In this document: piece after piece, positions 55,218-64,000 of the stretch
Numbering within the stretch: the first letter of the stretch is position 1
Layout of the letters: every line of letters begins with the position of its first letter
DNA from: Primula veris
Lineage: Eukaryota; Streptophyta; Magnoliopsida; Ericales; Primulaceae
Length of the DNA: 64,000 bases
Assembly: GCA_963682055.1 (NCBI GenBank)
Contig: OY821750.1
Coordinates: forward strand, 28,962,402 to 29,026,401
Direction: 5' to 3'
Notes under the pieces: model-generated
What the model was told of the DNA's origin: nothing
Database searches by the model: none
The model's input: the letters and a program-made list of their open reading frames with translations, nothing else
Position numbers and translations under genes: made by a program

Positions 55218-55639
55218 TATATATATATATATATATAATACTATACAATACTGGAGCTTTTAAAAGCAGCTTTTGACTAAAAAATCAGATACCAAACACG
55301 ACCCATAACTACACAGTCCAAAATATAAATATATGTTAAATCATAAGGAGATAAAAGATAAAGAGGGACCTGAAAGGGCCAGAAGTGAGGATGTTTAATC
55401 ATCCGAAAAACGTCACGGATAACACACAACCTCCTCTCATAGTCGCGTAAATCAACTTCACCTCTTTTGAAATAAACTTTAACAAGAACCAAACCCTCAT
55501 CGTGTTTACACTGTATAGATTTAAGGAATCTACCACGACCTAATACCTCTTTTAAAACTAGATTATATGAGGATGGCAAATCGTGTAAATAATACTCTGT
55601 AGCTGATGCTTGTGTTGTTCGTGCTATCTTGTTACCCAT
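43418..55639 (-). CDS. VPS15: VPS15 / PI3-kinase regulatory subunit 4-type protein, 12 exons, 1500 aa
   Basis: Exons in order of transcription: 55370-55639, 51961-52083, 51802-51847, 51559-51719, 51008-51087, 50582-50687, 50229-50405, 47138-49769, 46207-46586, 44983-45233, 44389-44488, 43418-43594. All introns are GT-AG and the sum is 4503 bp in frame. VPS15 is the membrane-anchored regulatory partner of VPS34, needed for PI3P production in endosomal sorting and autophagy. N-terminal MGNKIART fits N-myristoylation. The kinase domain (to about residue 310) has LGRGRF, K54, HGDIKCEN (146-153) and DFA at 166-168 in place of DFG, so it is a pseudokinase-like fold, as is usual in this family. HEAT repeats fill the middle and WD40 repeats (from about 1090, [12 protein letters not shown]) the end. 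The Arabidopsis protein is of similar length. No break is seen. Confidence 0.96.
44583..44935. repeat. Inverted-repeat sequence in VPS15 intron 10
   Basis: TTGTACACCAACCTATCAAT on the left is mirrored by TGATAGGTTGGGTTGGTGTA on the right, with a diverged middle. It resembles the MITE of intron 7 in its TTGGTGTAC arms. Termini are not clear. Confidence 0.45.
49829..50187. mobile_element. MITE in VPS15 intron 7 (TAA target duplication)
   Basis: The 359-bp element starts GGGAAA and ends TTTCCC, directly flanked by TAA on both sides (49826-49828 and 50188-50190). Subterminal sequences are inverted relatives (GTACACCAACC / GGTGTAC). A TAA duplication is the mark of PIF/Harbinger (Tourist-type) MITEs. 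It lies wholly within the intron. Confidence 0.7.
52084..55369 (-). other. VPS15 intron 1 (3.3 kb)
   Basis: By far the longest intron of the gene, it has GTCCCT donor and TTCAG acceptor context. It holds no gene. Segment 52640-53105 is repeated upstream of the gene at 58887-59160. Near exon 1 it has (TTA)n/(AAT)n at 55030-55073 and (CA)n(TA)n at 55182-55236. The AATTTACCCCCATTT segment at about 55130 recurs three times upstream of exon 1. Confidence 0.85.
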
Positions 55640-55762
55640 TCTTTTTTTACTCTCTCTCTCTCTCTATACGTATCTATGTATCTATCTCTCTCTCTCTCTC
55701 TCTCTCACGCTTTCATATCTACTTTCTCTCTCTATACGTATCTATCTATCTATCTATCTATA
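55640..55762 (-). promoter_or_regulatory. CT-rich leader / promoter-proximal tract of VPS15
   Basis: On the plus strand this is CTCTCTCT microsatellite broken by TATACGTATCTAT, and on the gene's strand it is a GA-rich leader. No TATA box can be named with confidence. GA/CT microsatellites are common near plant transcription starts. Confidence 0.45.
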
Positions 55763-55939
55763 TATTTTTACACTTTTAAAAACGTAATTACAAACTCGGA
55801 ATTACTATTTATATTTTTTAATTTTTGAAAAATAAAATAAAAATGTAAATTATAAATCAGAATTACGGTTATAATTTATATTTACATTTTGGCGTGAAAG
55901 TAGATTATTTAAGGTATATAATGTTTAAGATATAAAGAA

Positions 55940-56345
55940 TGTAATAAACCCCATCAACTCTACATTATTTGCAATTTACCCCCATTTGTCTACTTTTTTC
56001 TATTCTCGGTTTTTGTTTTGTCGAGTCATGCTTTTGGATGCCGTCGTGTGTTTATTTTATTTTTCATTTTTAACCTCGTTTCTACTTTTTGTATTTTGGT
56101 TTCTAAGTTTTTTTTTTACCTTTTGTTTTTTAATTCTTTTTTGTATTTTGGTTTTTTAGTTCTTATTTTTACTAGTCTCGCTTCTGTGTTTTTTTATTCC
56201 TTTTTATATTTTGGTTTATGTGTTTTTTATTCCTTTTTGTATTTTGGTTTCTAAGGTTTTTTTTACCTTTGTTTTTTAATTCCTTTTTGCATTTTACTTT
56301 CTCTCTCTACGTATCTATGTATCTATCTCCGTGTCACACATTTAT
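55940..56345 (-). pseudogene. Partial copy of the VPS15 exon-1 region with the exon lost
   Basis: The AATTTACCCCCATTTGTCTAC flank (near 55970) matches the one downstream of real exon 1, and a CTCTCTCTACGTATCTATG flank (near 56300) matches the one upstream of it. The exon between them is missing and replaced by TTTTTGTATTTTGGTTTCTA repeats of about 50 bp. It is best read as one member of a local duplication. Confidence 0.55.
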
Positions 56346-56359
56346 ATCTAGTTTATCCC

Positions 56360-56396
<37 letters not shown>

Positions 56397-56399
<3 letters not shown>

Positions 56400-56850
56400 T
56401 AATCGTGCCTCACGCGTTGCGTGTGCGGCGCGTAATGCAACAAAAATAACATAGTTTAAGATTTCAAATAATGTTTGGTTGTTAAAGAGTGATAAATAGT
56501 TTTATTAATTTTTATTTTTTATATTTTTATGGGAGTATGATATTATTGTAATTAATATAAATGTGTATGAGTAATTTTGAAAAAAAAAATGGCTAAATTG
56601 GGCAGTCTCATTTGACTTGGATTGACTTATTATAATAGAATGACAAACAAAAAACATAGTTTAAGATTTAAAAGAATATTTGGTTGTTAAACAGTGATAA
56701 ATACTTTTATTAGTTTTTATTTTTTATATTTTTATGAGAGTATGATATTATTGTAATTAATATAAAAGTGTAGGGGTATTTTTGAAAAAAAAATGGCTAA
56801 ATTGGGCCGTCTTATTTGACTTGTGTTGACTTATTATAATAGAATGATAC
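56397..56850. mobile_element. Foldback/Helitron-like element fragment with 205-bp internal duplication
   Basis: It begins, after a TA microsatellite, with ATTAGTAATCGTGCC and a CACGCGTTGCGTG hairpin. In reverse this is a Helitron-like end (hairpin, about 12 bp, CTAAT). The body (AACATAGTTTAAGATTT to ATAATAGAATGA) is present twice in tandem with a 205-bp period. ATGGCTAAATTGGGC and GACTTATTATAATAGAAT are shared with the insertion at 1194-1807. Confidence 0.55.
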
Positions 56851-56919
56851 GTATTTGTGTGTTACATATTTATTTATTTAAGATATATAATGTTCAAGAT
56901 GTGAACAATGTAATAAACC

Positions 56920-57290
56920 CCATGAACTCTAGATTATTTGCAATTTACCCCCATTTGTCTACTTTATTCTATTTTCCGTTTTTGTTTTGTCGAGTCATCC
57001 CGTTGGATACCGTCGTTTCTTTATTTTATTTATTTTTTAACCTCGTTTCTAAGTTTTTTCTTTTTTGTACCTTTGTTTTTTAATTCCTTTTTGTATTTTG
57101 GTTTCTTAATTCTTATTTTTACTAGTCTCGCTTCTGTGTTTTTTTTATTCTTTTTTGTATTTTGGTTTCTAAGTTTTTTACTTTTTTTTACCTTTGTTTT
57201 TTATTCCTTTTTGTATTTTGGTTTCTATGTTTTTTATTCCTTTTTTGTATTTTGGTTTCTAAGTTTTTTCTATTTTGTACGTTTGTTTTT
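56920..57290. repeat. Second duplicated exon-1 flank with TTTGTATTTTGG repeats
   Basis: The AATTTACCCCCATTTGTCTAC flank, the TTTGTTTTGTCGAGTCAT segment and a run of TTTTTGTATTTTGGTTTCTA units repeat the arrangement of 55970-56300. It leads directly into the broken exon-1 copy. Confidence 0.7.
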
Positions 57291-57297
57291 TATTCCT

Positions 57298-57505
57298 TTT
57301 CGTAGTCACGTAAATCCACTTCCCCTCTCTTGAAATACACCTTAACCAAAACCAAACCTTCATCGTGCTTACAGTGTATTGATTTTAAGAATCTAACGGG
57401 ACCTAAGACCTCTTTTAATACAAGGTTGTACGAGGACCACAAATCGTGTAAATAGTACTCTCTCGCATATGCTAATTGTGTTGTCCTTGCTATCTTGTTC
57501 CCCAT
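57298..57505 (-). pseudogene. Truncated copy of VPS15 exon 1
   Basis: About 69 of the 90 exon-1 codons are present, from [10 protein letters not shown] to VDLRDYE, open and about 88% identical in protein. The last 20 codons and the splice donor are missing; the copy runs into T-rich repeat and stops. The glycine-rich loop LGRGRF is changed to LGPVRF, so selection on this copy appears relaxed. It lies 1.9 kb upstream of the real exon on the same strand. Confidence 0.85.
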
Positions 57506-57619
57506 CTCTCTCTCTATACGTATATGTTTGTTTACATTGTTAAATGGTTCGATAATTGATTTTGAGTATAAGTGTGATTATGATTTAGTGATTTTATGAT
57601 TTCTCTATTCGATAATTTA

Positions 57620-57960
57620 ATACTTGATATTTTACAAAAAGTATATTTTCAGGACTTATAATGATAGAGCATTCAATAATGAAGCCAACGGTTCAAACGG
57701 AAGTCGATTCGGAGTCCGAACGAGCAAATTACGAGCGTTTCAAGAAAAACGTAAATTCGGAAAACACCAGGTTTTCCGATCGATTGGCAGTCACATCCGA
57801 ATCCCGGTCGATCAGGATCAGTTCAAAAGTGTCTAAAAAGTTACATAACATTTTGGTGATCGATCACCACATAGGTCCGATCGATCAGCCCACAGTCGGA
57901 TTTCAAAAACAGCTTTTTGTTTTTGAAAAATAAGCTTTTAACTATTGAACAAAAGTCATA
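57620..57960. other. Possible LTR or transposon fragment rich in GATCGATC
   Basis: This is less AT-rich than its surroundings, with CCGATCGATT, TGATCGATCA and CCGATCGATC palindromes like those of Sirevirus LTRs and with short open frames of no known type. No TG...CA ends or target duplication were found. Confidence 0.3.
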
Positions 57961-58886
57961 ACCATCCCATCATAAACGTCTAAAATCTTATTCACGGCGC
58001 TCTAAAATTTAGTCGCATGGGCCAACATACACATTTGTATATGTGTATATGTATGTATTTTTTTATTTTTGAAGTGGAGAACATTTGGTAATGTGTCATG
58101 TTTTGGTCGAGTTATTGTTTTTTTTTTATATGTATTCGCTTTTTTTTTTTTCCTTCTTAAATCAATGTTTTTTTTTATTTCTAAAGTGTTTGTTCCAAAA
58201 AATCTGTAAAATTTAATTTTTTTATATTTTTTCTGGGTATTTATTGTTTGTTTTGGCAATTTATAACTAGTAATATTAATAAATACCCAAAAAATATATA
58301 AAAAGTCAAATTTTATATATTTTTTTGAAAAAACACTTCTGGAATAAAATTATACGTTGATTTATAAATAAAAAATTATTTTACAAATACATATGAAAAA
58401 ACAATAAAATATAAAACACGACCAAAGTAACATGAGTAAATTTGAATCCGACTATGATACACTGGTTCAAGATGCAAACAATGTAAATAAACCCGATGAA
58501 CTATTAATTATTTGATTTTTTACCCCCTTAAAGTACGAATAACTGCAATCTACCTCCATTTGTCTACTTTTTGCCTTTTTTGTTGTTGTTGGGACCTATC
58601 CCGTTTTACATATTTGTATTTCTCACACTAATTGAAGTGGATAATTAAAGTCAAATAGGAAGGTAAGTTGTAATTGTAACTTGGGAAAAATAGATTTAAA
58701 GAGTCGGTGTAAGTTGAGTCATATGGCTGAGAAGAAATCTCGCCAAGTCCGTTCCCGATGCTGACTTGCCACCCAACCTGAATTTTCTCGTCCCGAATTT
58801 TCCCGACCTGAAAATGTCGGGATTTTTCGATATGGTAAGTTTCATCTTTTATGGTCTTAACAAATTTTTATATTGATAAATTACAG

Positions 58887-59160
58887 ACCAAAAGAATCAA
58901 GCTGCACATTACTCCATCTATTTATTTCTTTAACATCTGCTCCTAGACCTCTGAGTGAATATTGTTTAGTTCAGAGACCAGTTCCATGGCAAAGTTGGTA
59001 CATAACTGATCGCCGATTAGTCGGAAGTCGGAATAAAAAAGACGTTGACAAAAAAAAGATATTTTCACAACAAAAAATATGGATCACAGTAAATAAAAAA
59101 AAACAAGAATATGAAATCTTGAAGTAGTAAATTACTAATTTGGTACATAATTCTCAGTTC
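58887..59160. repeat. Displaced copy of a VPS15 intron-1 segment
   Basis: It matches 52640-53105, starting AATCAAGCTGCACATTACTC and ending TTACTAATTTGGTACATA, in the same orientation. About 190 bp of the middle are missing. Confidence 0.8.
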
Positions 59161-59850
59161 AATGCAAAGCAAAGCATCCTCATGCTATGAATCCTGCCGA
59201 GAAATATGGGAAGACTAATCAAGGTAAGGTTTTCCGTGGGTATAAGGTGGTAGCTTTCTGAGTTCACCCTGAAAAAAGCAAGCCAGGTATTTAGTGAAAC
59301 TAAAATTGTTTTAACAATCAAGAAATAAGTTGGAAAGATGCAGAGAAATGTCTTTTTAGGAATCGATACCGGGGATTATAATGTTTTTCTAGTATACGTC
59401 TCCAGAGGGAAGCTAAGTGGGGACGATCGGTTGCCACGGCACCCCCCATAATTTTAGAAATCCCAAGTGGGGACGATCGGTTGCCACGCAATTTTTTTTT
59501 AGTACAATTTATTTTTAGGTGTAGATTTGGCACACCCATAAAAATATGTTACTTGTACATATATTTTGGCACCCCCCATTTACACATCCCGACTTCGCCC
59601 CTGTACGTTTCATTGTTTTGTTGGTTGTTCATGCTATAATATCTGTTTTTATTTTCCTGTATATTGAAGACCCAAAAGAAAGATTGTGGCTTGATGACGG
59701 TTCTGATGCTTCTGATGATTCTGACGATTCGGTATGTTCTTTCAGAACTCTGCTTTTATCTGTTGCTCGACTATAGTGCATTATGTTTACACAATCCTTC
59801 AATTACGCCGAGTCACTTATGTACGGCGGTTCTTAACAAATGGATTGTTA
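59161..59850. other. Intergenic DNA without a supported gene
   Basis: A duplicated AAGTGGGGACGATCGGTTGCC lies near 59405 and 59470. A TTTTGGCACC...CTTCGCCCC tail at 59564-59602 recurs at 61911-61950 and is probably an old repeat end. An acidic exon-like stretch at 59670-59730 (DDGSDASDDSDDS before a GTATGT) is not recognised. Confidence 0.4.
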
Positions 59851-59979
59851 CACTAAAAAAAATGTCAACTTACCATCGGAATATCTGTTGCTAAACTGAT
59901 GGTAAATTAAGTGTCGTTAAGTTTTAGCAACAATTTTCAAAAAGTAAAATGTTTCTATCTTAACTTTTTTCTTGTAGTG
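59851..59979. mobile_element. CACTA-type MITE
   Basis: The 129-bp element starts CACTAAAAAAAATGTCAACT and ends AGTTAAG-type sequence in reverse (ACTTTTTTCTTGTAGTG). It is flanked by TTA on both sides (59848-59850 and 59980-59982). CACTA termini and a 3-bp target duplication define the superfamily. Confidence 0.75.
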
Positions 59980-60419
59980 TTATGCGTTACACTAATTTTA
60001 AACATCTAAACCAAAGTTGAAAACGTCAGTAAACTCTAAACCAAAGTTGAAAACGTAGTAAACTTTAAAGAAGGGGAGTGGTTCCAGTTGGAAAATATGA
60101 CCTCTAAGTGGGCATGGGACGGTGGATTGGGACACTATAATGTATTGCCTTTATATATATATATATATATACTGTCTAACTAAATTAGGTATGTAAAGAT
60201 TATAGAATCATAGTCTTGCTTCCATGATCCAACAAATGGTCATAAAACAACCTTCAACAGTCAAATTTAAGTATTTGTTCAAGTACCCTCTATATGGATA
60301 CCACCATGGTTAAAGTTCTATCTTTTTAGAGATTATCTAGCTAGTATCTGTTGACTACATTAATTGATGCTTTTAGTTTTGAAAGATAAATATTAGATAT
60401 CATTATGTTATAATAATTC

Positions 60420-60697
60420 AATCCAACAGAAATAAATATGCCCAATTTTATTCAATTTTTTCAAAAATACTCTCACTATGTTTTATTAATTACCAATATA
60501 CTTAATCTAATTAATTAATAATTTGTCCTCACTATATTTTTCTAATTACGGATGTAACCTAAATTAATTAGCGATTCGTTTTAACCTGCATAACTACAAT
60601 AAATGATACCAAATCTGAATATTATGTTCAAAATAAAATATATTATGAGATTTATGTCATTACGCGTCTCACAGATAACGCGTGAATAAATTTTACT
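60420..60697. mobile_element. Third fragment of the foldback/Helitron-like family
   Basis: It ends ATTACGCGTCTCACAGATAA, then CGCGTG, then TTTTACTAG|T, matching the right end of the insertion at 1194-1807. It includes a TGCCCAATTTTATTCAATTT piece corresponding to that element's middle. The left half is missing. Confidence 0.5.
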
Positions 60698-63395
60698 AGT
60701 GAGTATATATATTAGCGTCTTAATTTTAATTTTTCTTTGGAATTGCGTTTGTTTGTTTACAGTCTGGGTTAACAAAAGCTCTTTTATTTATATTTTGATA
60801 AACCAAAATCTTTTTAAGCAAAAATAATAATAATTTTCCCAATGCAATGTTGTCCTTGTTTGTAGAAGGGAGGAAAAGATTGTGAAGAAAAAAAAGGGAA
60901 ACGATGAAATAGCAATCGAAGCAGATACAGAAAATGTACAGAGTTGGTTTAACACGATGAATAGCAATAGAGTTGGTTTAACATCACATTTCTATTTCTT
61001 TCCCCTTCAAGATTTGTGATTAATTGTTCTTGTTACTTCCATCTAATTAATATCCAGGTGCAATAATAAGTTCCAATAAAATATTTACATTTTTCGTTTC
61101 ATGTGCAAGGTTAACGGATCATATGCAAGTTTAGCATTGTTTGAGCTTCCCTGATGGTACTATATGCACACTTATAATTTTTTGGTTCTGTAACATACAA
61201 GTTCAAAAGTACAAATTAATTAGAAGAAGAGAAAAAGGTAAGGAGTTGCACAGTGCAATAGTTGTAATTTTAAATTAGGGAAAATGGAATTTGTTGATGT
61301 AAGCAATCTAATTTAAATAACCAATCTAGTTTTTAAGTTCATCTCTCCTTTCCAAGTCTTATCATTTCATGGTTTTGGTAGCATTAGAGGGAGTCTACCA
61401 GGACAATCATGAACACGTATAAAAAGGTGAAATAATCTTAAGGTATTATAATTTTAATAGACAAACACAAGATTACATTTTATAAGAATATGTTCACCTC
61501 CCACTCACAAACACAAATGCAATCACGGGCACTACCAACAAAACAACAAAAGGAAATGTTATACTTAAGAAACAAACATTTCTATGACCTAAAAAAGTGC
61601 ACTCGGTGTAATCTCTTTGTGGTCTAAATTGCATGCTTGTGACATCTCTTATATTCTCTCACACACATAAACATACACACACACACTCTTTGTACATGTC
61701 AGTGGAAGAACCCGTGACCTCTCACTCCCATGTCACACTTATCTAATTTAATTTCAATTTTCATCTAAACACCTTGTCACCATCGAGGCGCGACGACAGC
61801 TTACATAATTTTGAAAATTATGATTTTTATTTTTATTTTTGACAATCTATTTTCACTAAAATACGTTAAAAACGCCTTTTTATTTCACTTAATCTAGTCA
61901 TTGGTGTAAATTTTGGCACCACTCATTTTTCATTTCTGGCTTCGCCCACTAATTGATGTTAATTACTTGAATGCAAAGAAAATTCTTGTTTGATTACATG
62001 TATGATTTATGAAGAATTAGTATAGTTATGGGTAGTTATTGCTTACTATAGTACTTCACTGTTTAAGTAAAAAAAAATGCTTAGATATATTTTCGGAAAA
62101 TAATTGTTCTGAATTTTGAGTTATTAGAGTTCTGTTTAGCATGGAATACTATAGTGACATTTTGTTTTTTAACTTATAATCATCACTCTATTTCGAAAAT
62201 GATGTTGTGGCATGCATTCCAATTAAAAATAAAAAATTTAACGTATCCTCTATTATTGATGGTAAAGTTTATTTTCCAACATCCAGATATCTACACGATG
62301 GTACTTCCGATTATATTTTCCAACAGCCTAGAAATTTGACATGGAAGAACGACACGACAGATTGTCTTTGATTTTATTAGAAAATAATAATGCATCTAGA
62401 CGAAATAATTAAATACTATCCTTTAATCATAATTTTACTATATGATACATTTTTCATGATCAAGTTATTGTTAATACTATTGACGCACCTAATTGTTTTA
62501 TAAATATTTAGCTCTTGGATACTGCTAGACATATATTATGTTTTGGAGAAAAAATCACTTATTTCCCTTAATACGCCAAAGATTTCGTTAATCAACCAAT
62601 CACACTACATAAATAGACCAAGAAACCAATAAAAAACAAGAATTAATATGAGTTATATCGATGCAATTGATGAACAATTCAACGACTATAAGACCGCATG
62701 TCGTTTTATTTTTTGATAAAATGCTCATTATTATAAAATAACGTGCACATTACAAGTTCGATGCCTCTGTAACAAACTCCAAATGATTAAGAAAATACAC
62801 AGGTACAAAAGGCCTACAAGACAAATCTTTCCACCCCTGTGAAGTAAAGCAAAATAAACCAAAGAACAAGTAAAATACATACAAAACTCTAATCAACTGT
62901 CTATGAAAGATGAAATATTGATTTGGTTTTTAAAATTAATTTAACTGGAAAATATCCCAGATTAGTTATGGTAAACATCTTATACCTATTTTTAGTGTTA
63001 TTTTTCTTACAATTATTTGTAGTATTGTAAAATAAATTTTTAGTTTTTGAGGAAAAGAATTTTCAAACATCATAACACATATAGTATTGAATGTAAACAA
63101 AAGACTACACAAAGCATTTTTGTTTATTTTCTAGATAAATGGAATTAATGTAATGTTTTATACATTTGGTTTAGCTAGTCTTGCTGGTTACATTCTTCCT
63201 GCTTTATGATAAACAAAAATATATAAATGTTTGATATGTTACATTTTATACATTTTTGTTTATTTTGCTGGTTAGATACTCTCTTCCTGCTTTATGATAA
63301 GGTATTATGATTACATATTCTTCTGGAAGACTGGATTTATTAATATTTCATGAGCTGAAGGGAAATGTTGGTTGCACTTATTTTAAAATTTACAC
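60698..63395. other. Intergenic DNA upstream of the pectinesterase gene
   Basis: This is 2.7 kb of AT-rich DNA with no supported gene. The last several hundred bases are the likely promoter of the pectinesterase. GTTTATTTT and CTTCCTGCTTTATGATAA motifs occur twice (63180-63300). Confidence 0.5.
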
Positions 63396-63401
63396 TACAT
63401 A

Positions 63402-63409
63402 TATAAATA
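63402..63409 (+). promoter_or_regulatory. TATA box of the pectinesterase gene
   Basis: TATAAATA lies 105 bp before the ATG. Transcription would start near 63433, leaving a leader of about 70 bp. Confidence 0.6.
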
Positions 63410-63479
63410 CATAAACACACACAAGTCAGCCTCAAATACACTTCAAACTCCCAAACAACATTCTCTTTCTCTCATTTTC

Positions 63480-63500
63480 ATGCTCATTTTCTCCTCCTAA
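63480..63500 (+). CDS. uORF in the pectinesterase leader
   Basis: This 6-codon ORF (MLIFSS) stops 6 bp before the main ATG, in the predicted leader. If the transcription start near 63433 is right, ribosomes meet it first, which could lower translation of the main ORF. Confidence 0.4.
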   Translation: MLIFSS

Positions 63501-63506
63501 AGTCCC

Positions 63507-63871
63507 ATGTCTATTAAAAAACATATTCTCTTTATTTCCACACTCATCCTTATTCTAAATGTTACACCTACACTATCCCACACAAAAGGCCTTAGGCCAA
63601 AGAAATCTAGCAAATCAGGGGCTCAACTAAGTAAAAATATGACACAAGTTCAGTTATCGGAACAACAGTTTATGAAATGGGTGAACTTTGTCGGAAACCT
63701 CAACCATTCGGTTTTTCATGCTGCGAAAAATAAACTTTTCCCCTCGTTTTCTCTCACCGTGGATAAAAATCCGGTAGCAGGAGACTTTACGACGATTCAA
63801 GATGCTATTGATTCTCTCCCCTTTATTAATCTCTTGAGAGTTGTGATCAAGGTTCATGCAGGAGTTTACAC
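63507..63871 (+). CDS. Pectin methylesterase, first exon (gene runs off the window)
   Basis: The start is the ATG after AAAGTCCC. Residues 1-24 are a signal peptide (KHILFISTLILILN). The following part carries SEQQFMKWVNFVGNL, then FHAAKNKLFPS and the opening of the pectinesterase beta-helix (VDKNPVAGDFTTIQDAIDSL, INLLRVVIKVHAGVY). This N-terminus, without a pectinesterase-inhibitor pro-domain, matches the plant group that includes Arabidopsis PME53. The enzyme de-esterifies cell-wall homogalacturonan in the apoplast. The exon most likely ends at 63871 before GTACGT. The catalytic Asp residues and the rest of the gene lie beyond the window. Confidence 0.9.
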
Positions 63872-64000
63872 GTACGTCTTTAGTGAAGTAATATTATTTT
63901 TTTGTTGTAATTCTAAATAATAATGTTACAACCAGATTAATGTTTTGATAATAAAGTAACTACCTCTAATGTGGTTGTATTATTTTTATACTTGTAACAA

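Noticed and set aside
59546..59776. 76-residue ORF with an acidic DDGSDASDDSDDS stretch before a GTATGT
   Set aside because: Its start lies in an old repeat and no partner exon or family could be recognised. A lone exon-like stretch is too little to call a gene.

Overview
The window is nuclear DNA of a flowering plant, most likely a eudicot. It holds intron-rich genes with GT-AG junctions, AT-rich intergenic DNA, MITEs, a Sirevirus-type Copia element and a Tat-type Gypsy element. Nothing in it fixes the genus. All reading was done by eye, without homology searches.

Left third (1-21.8 kb): three direct copies (A, B, C) of a unit made of a decayed RNase H / RT zinc-binding (non-LTR type) remnant followed by a two-exon, 12-cysteine defensin-like gene on the minus strand. 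Copies A and C of the defensin-like gene look intact. Copy B has lost its intron acceptor and its TATA box. Copy B is split by a young, complete 9.6 kb Copia element (5431-15004, TSD AAGTC, LTRs about 99% identical) with gag, pol and a third envelope-position ORF. Copy A carries a foldback/Helitron-like insertion, and the other two copies show the empty site.

Middle (23.7-41.3 kb): a 17.6 kb Tat-lineage Gypsy element (TSD CATTA, 572 bp LTRs about 97% identical). Its gag-pol lies on the minus strand with one in-frame stop and one integrase frameshift. Its 3' half carries, on the opposite strand, a spliced gene with a 'putative gypsy type transposon' domain plus a series of short coiled-coil ORFs. 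Four of these have their own TATA box and at least four their own poly(A) signal. Two tandem arrays (86 bp, and mixed 48/38 bp) lie between these genes and pol. The mini-gene cluster is the most unusual thing in the window.

Right third (42-64 kb): a complete 12-exon VPS15 gene (minus strand, 1500 aa), the pseudokinase/HEAT/WD40 subunit of the PI3-kinase VPS34 complex. Its first exon is followed upstream by decayed partial copies of the exon-1 region and by a displaced copy of intron-1 sequence. The window ends in the first exon of a pectin methylesterase gene (plus strand) that has a TATA box and a 6-residue uORF. Several MITEs (palindromic, CACTA-like, TAA-flanked) lie between and within the genes.
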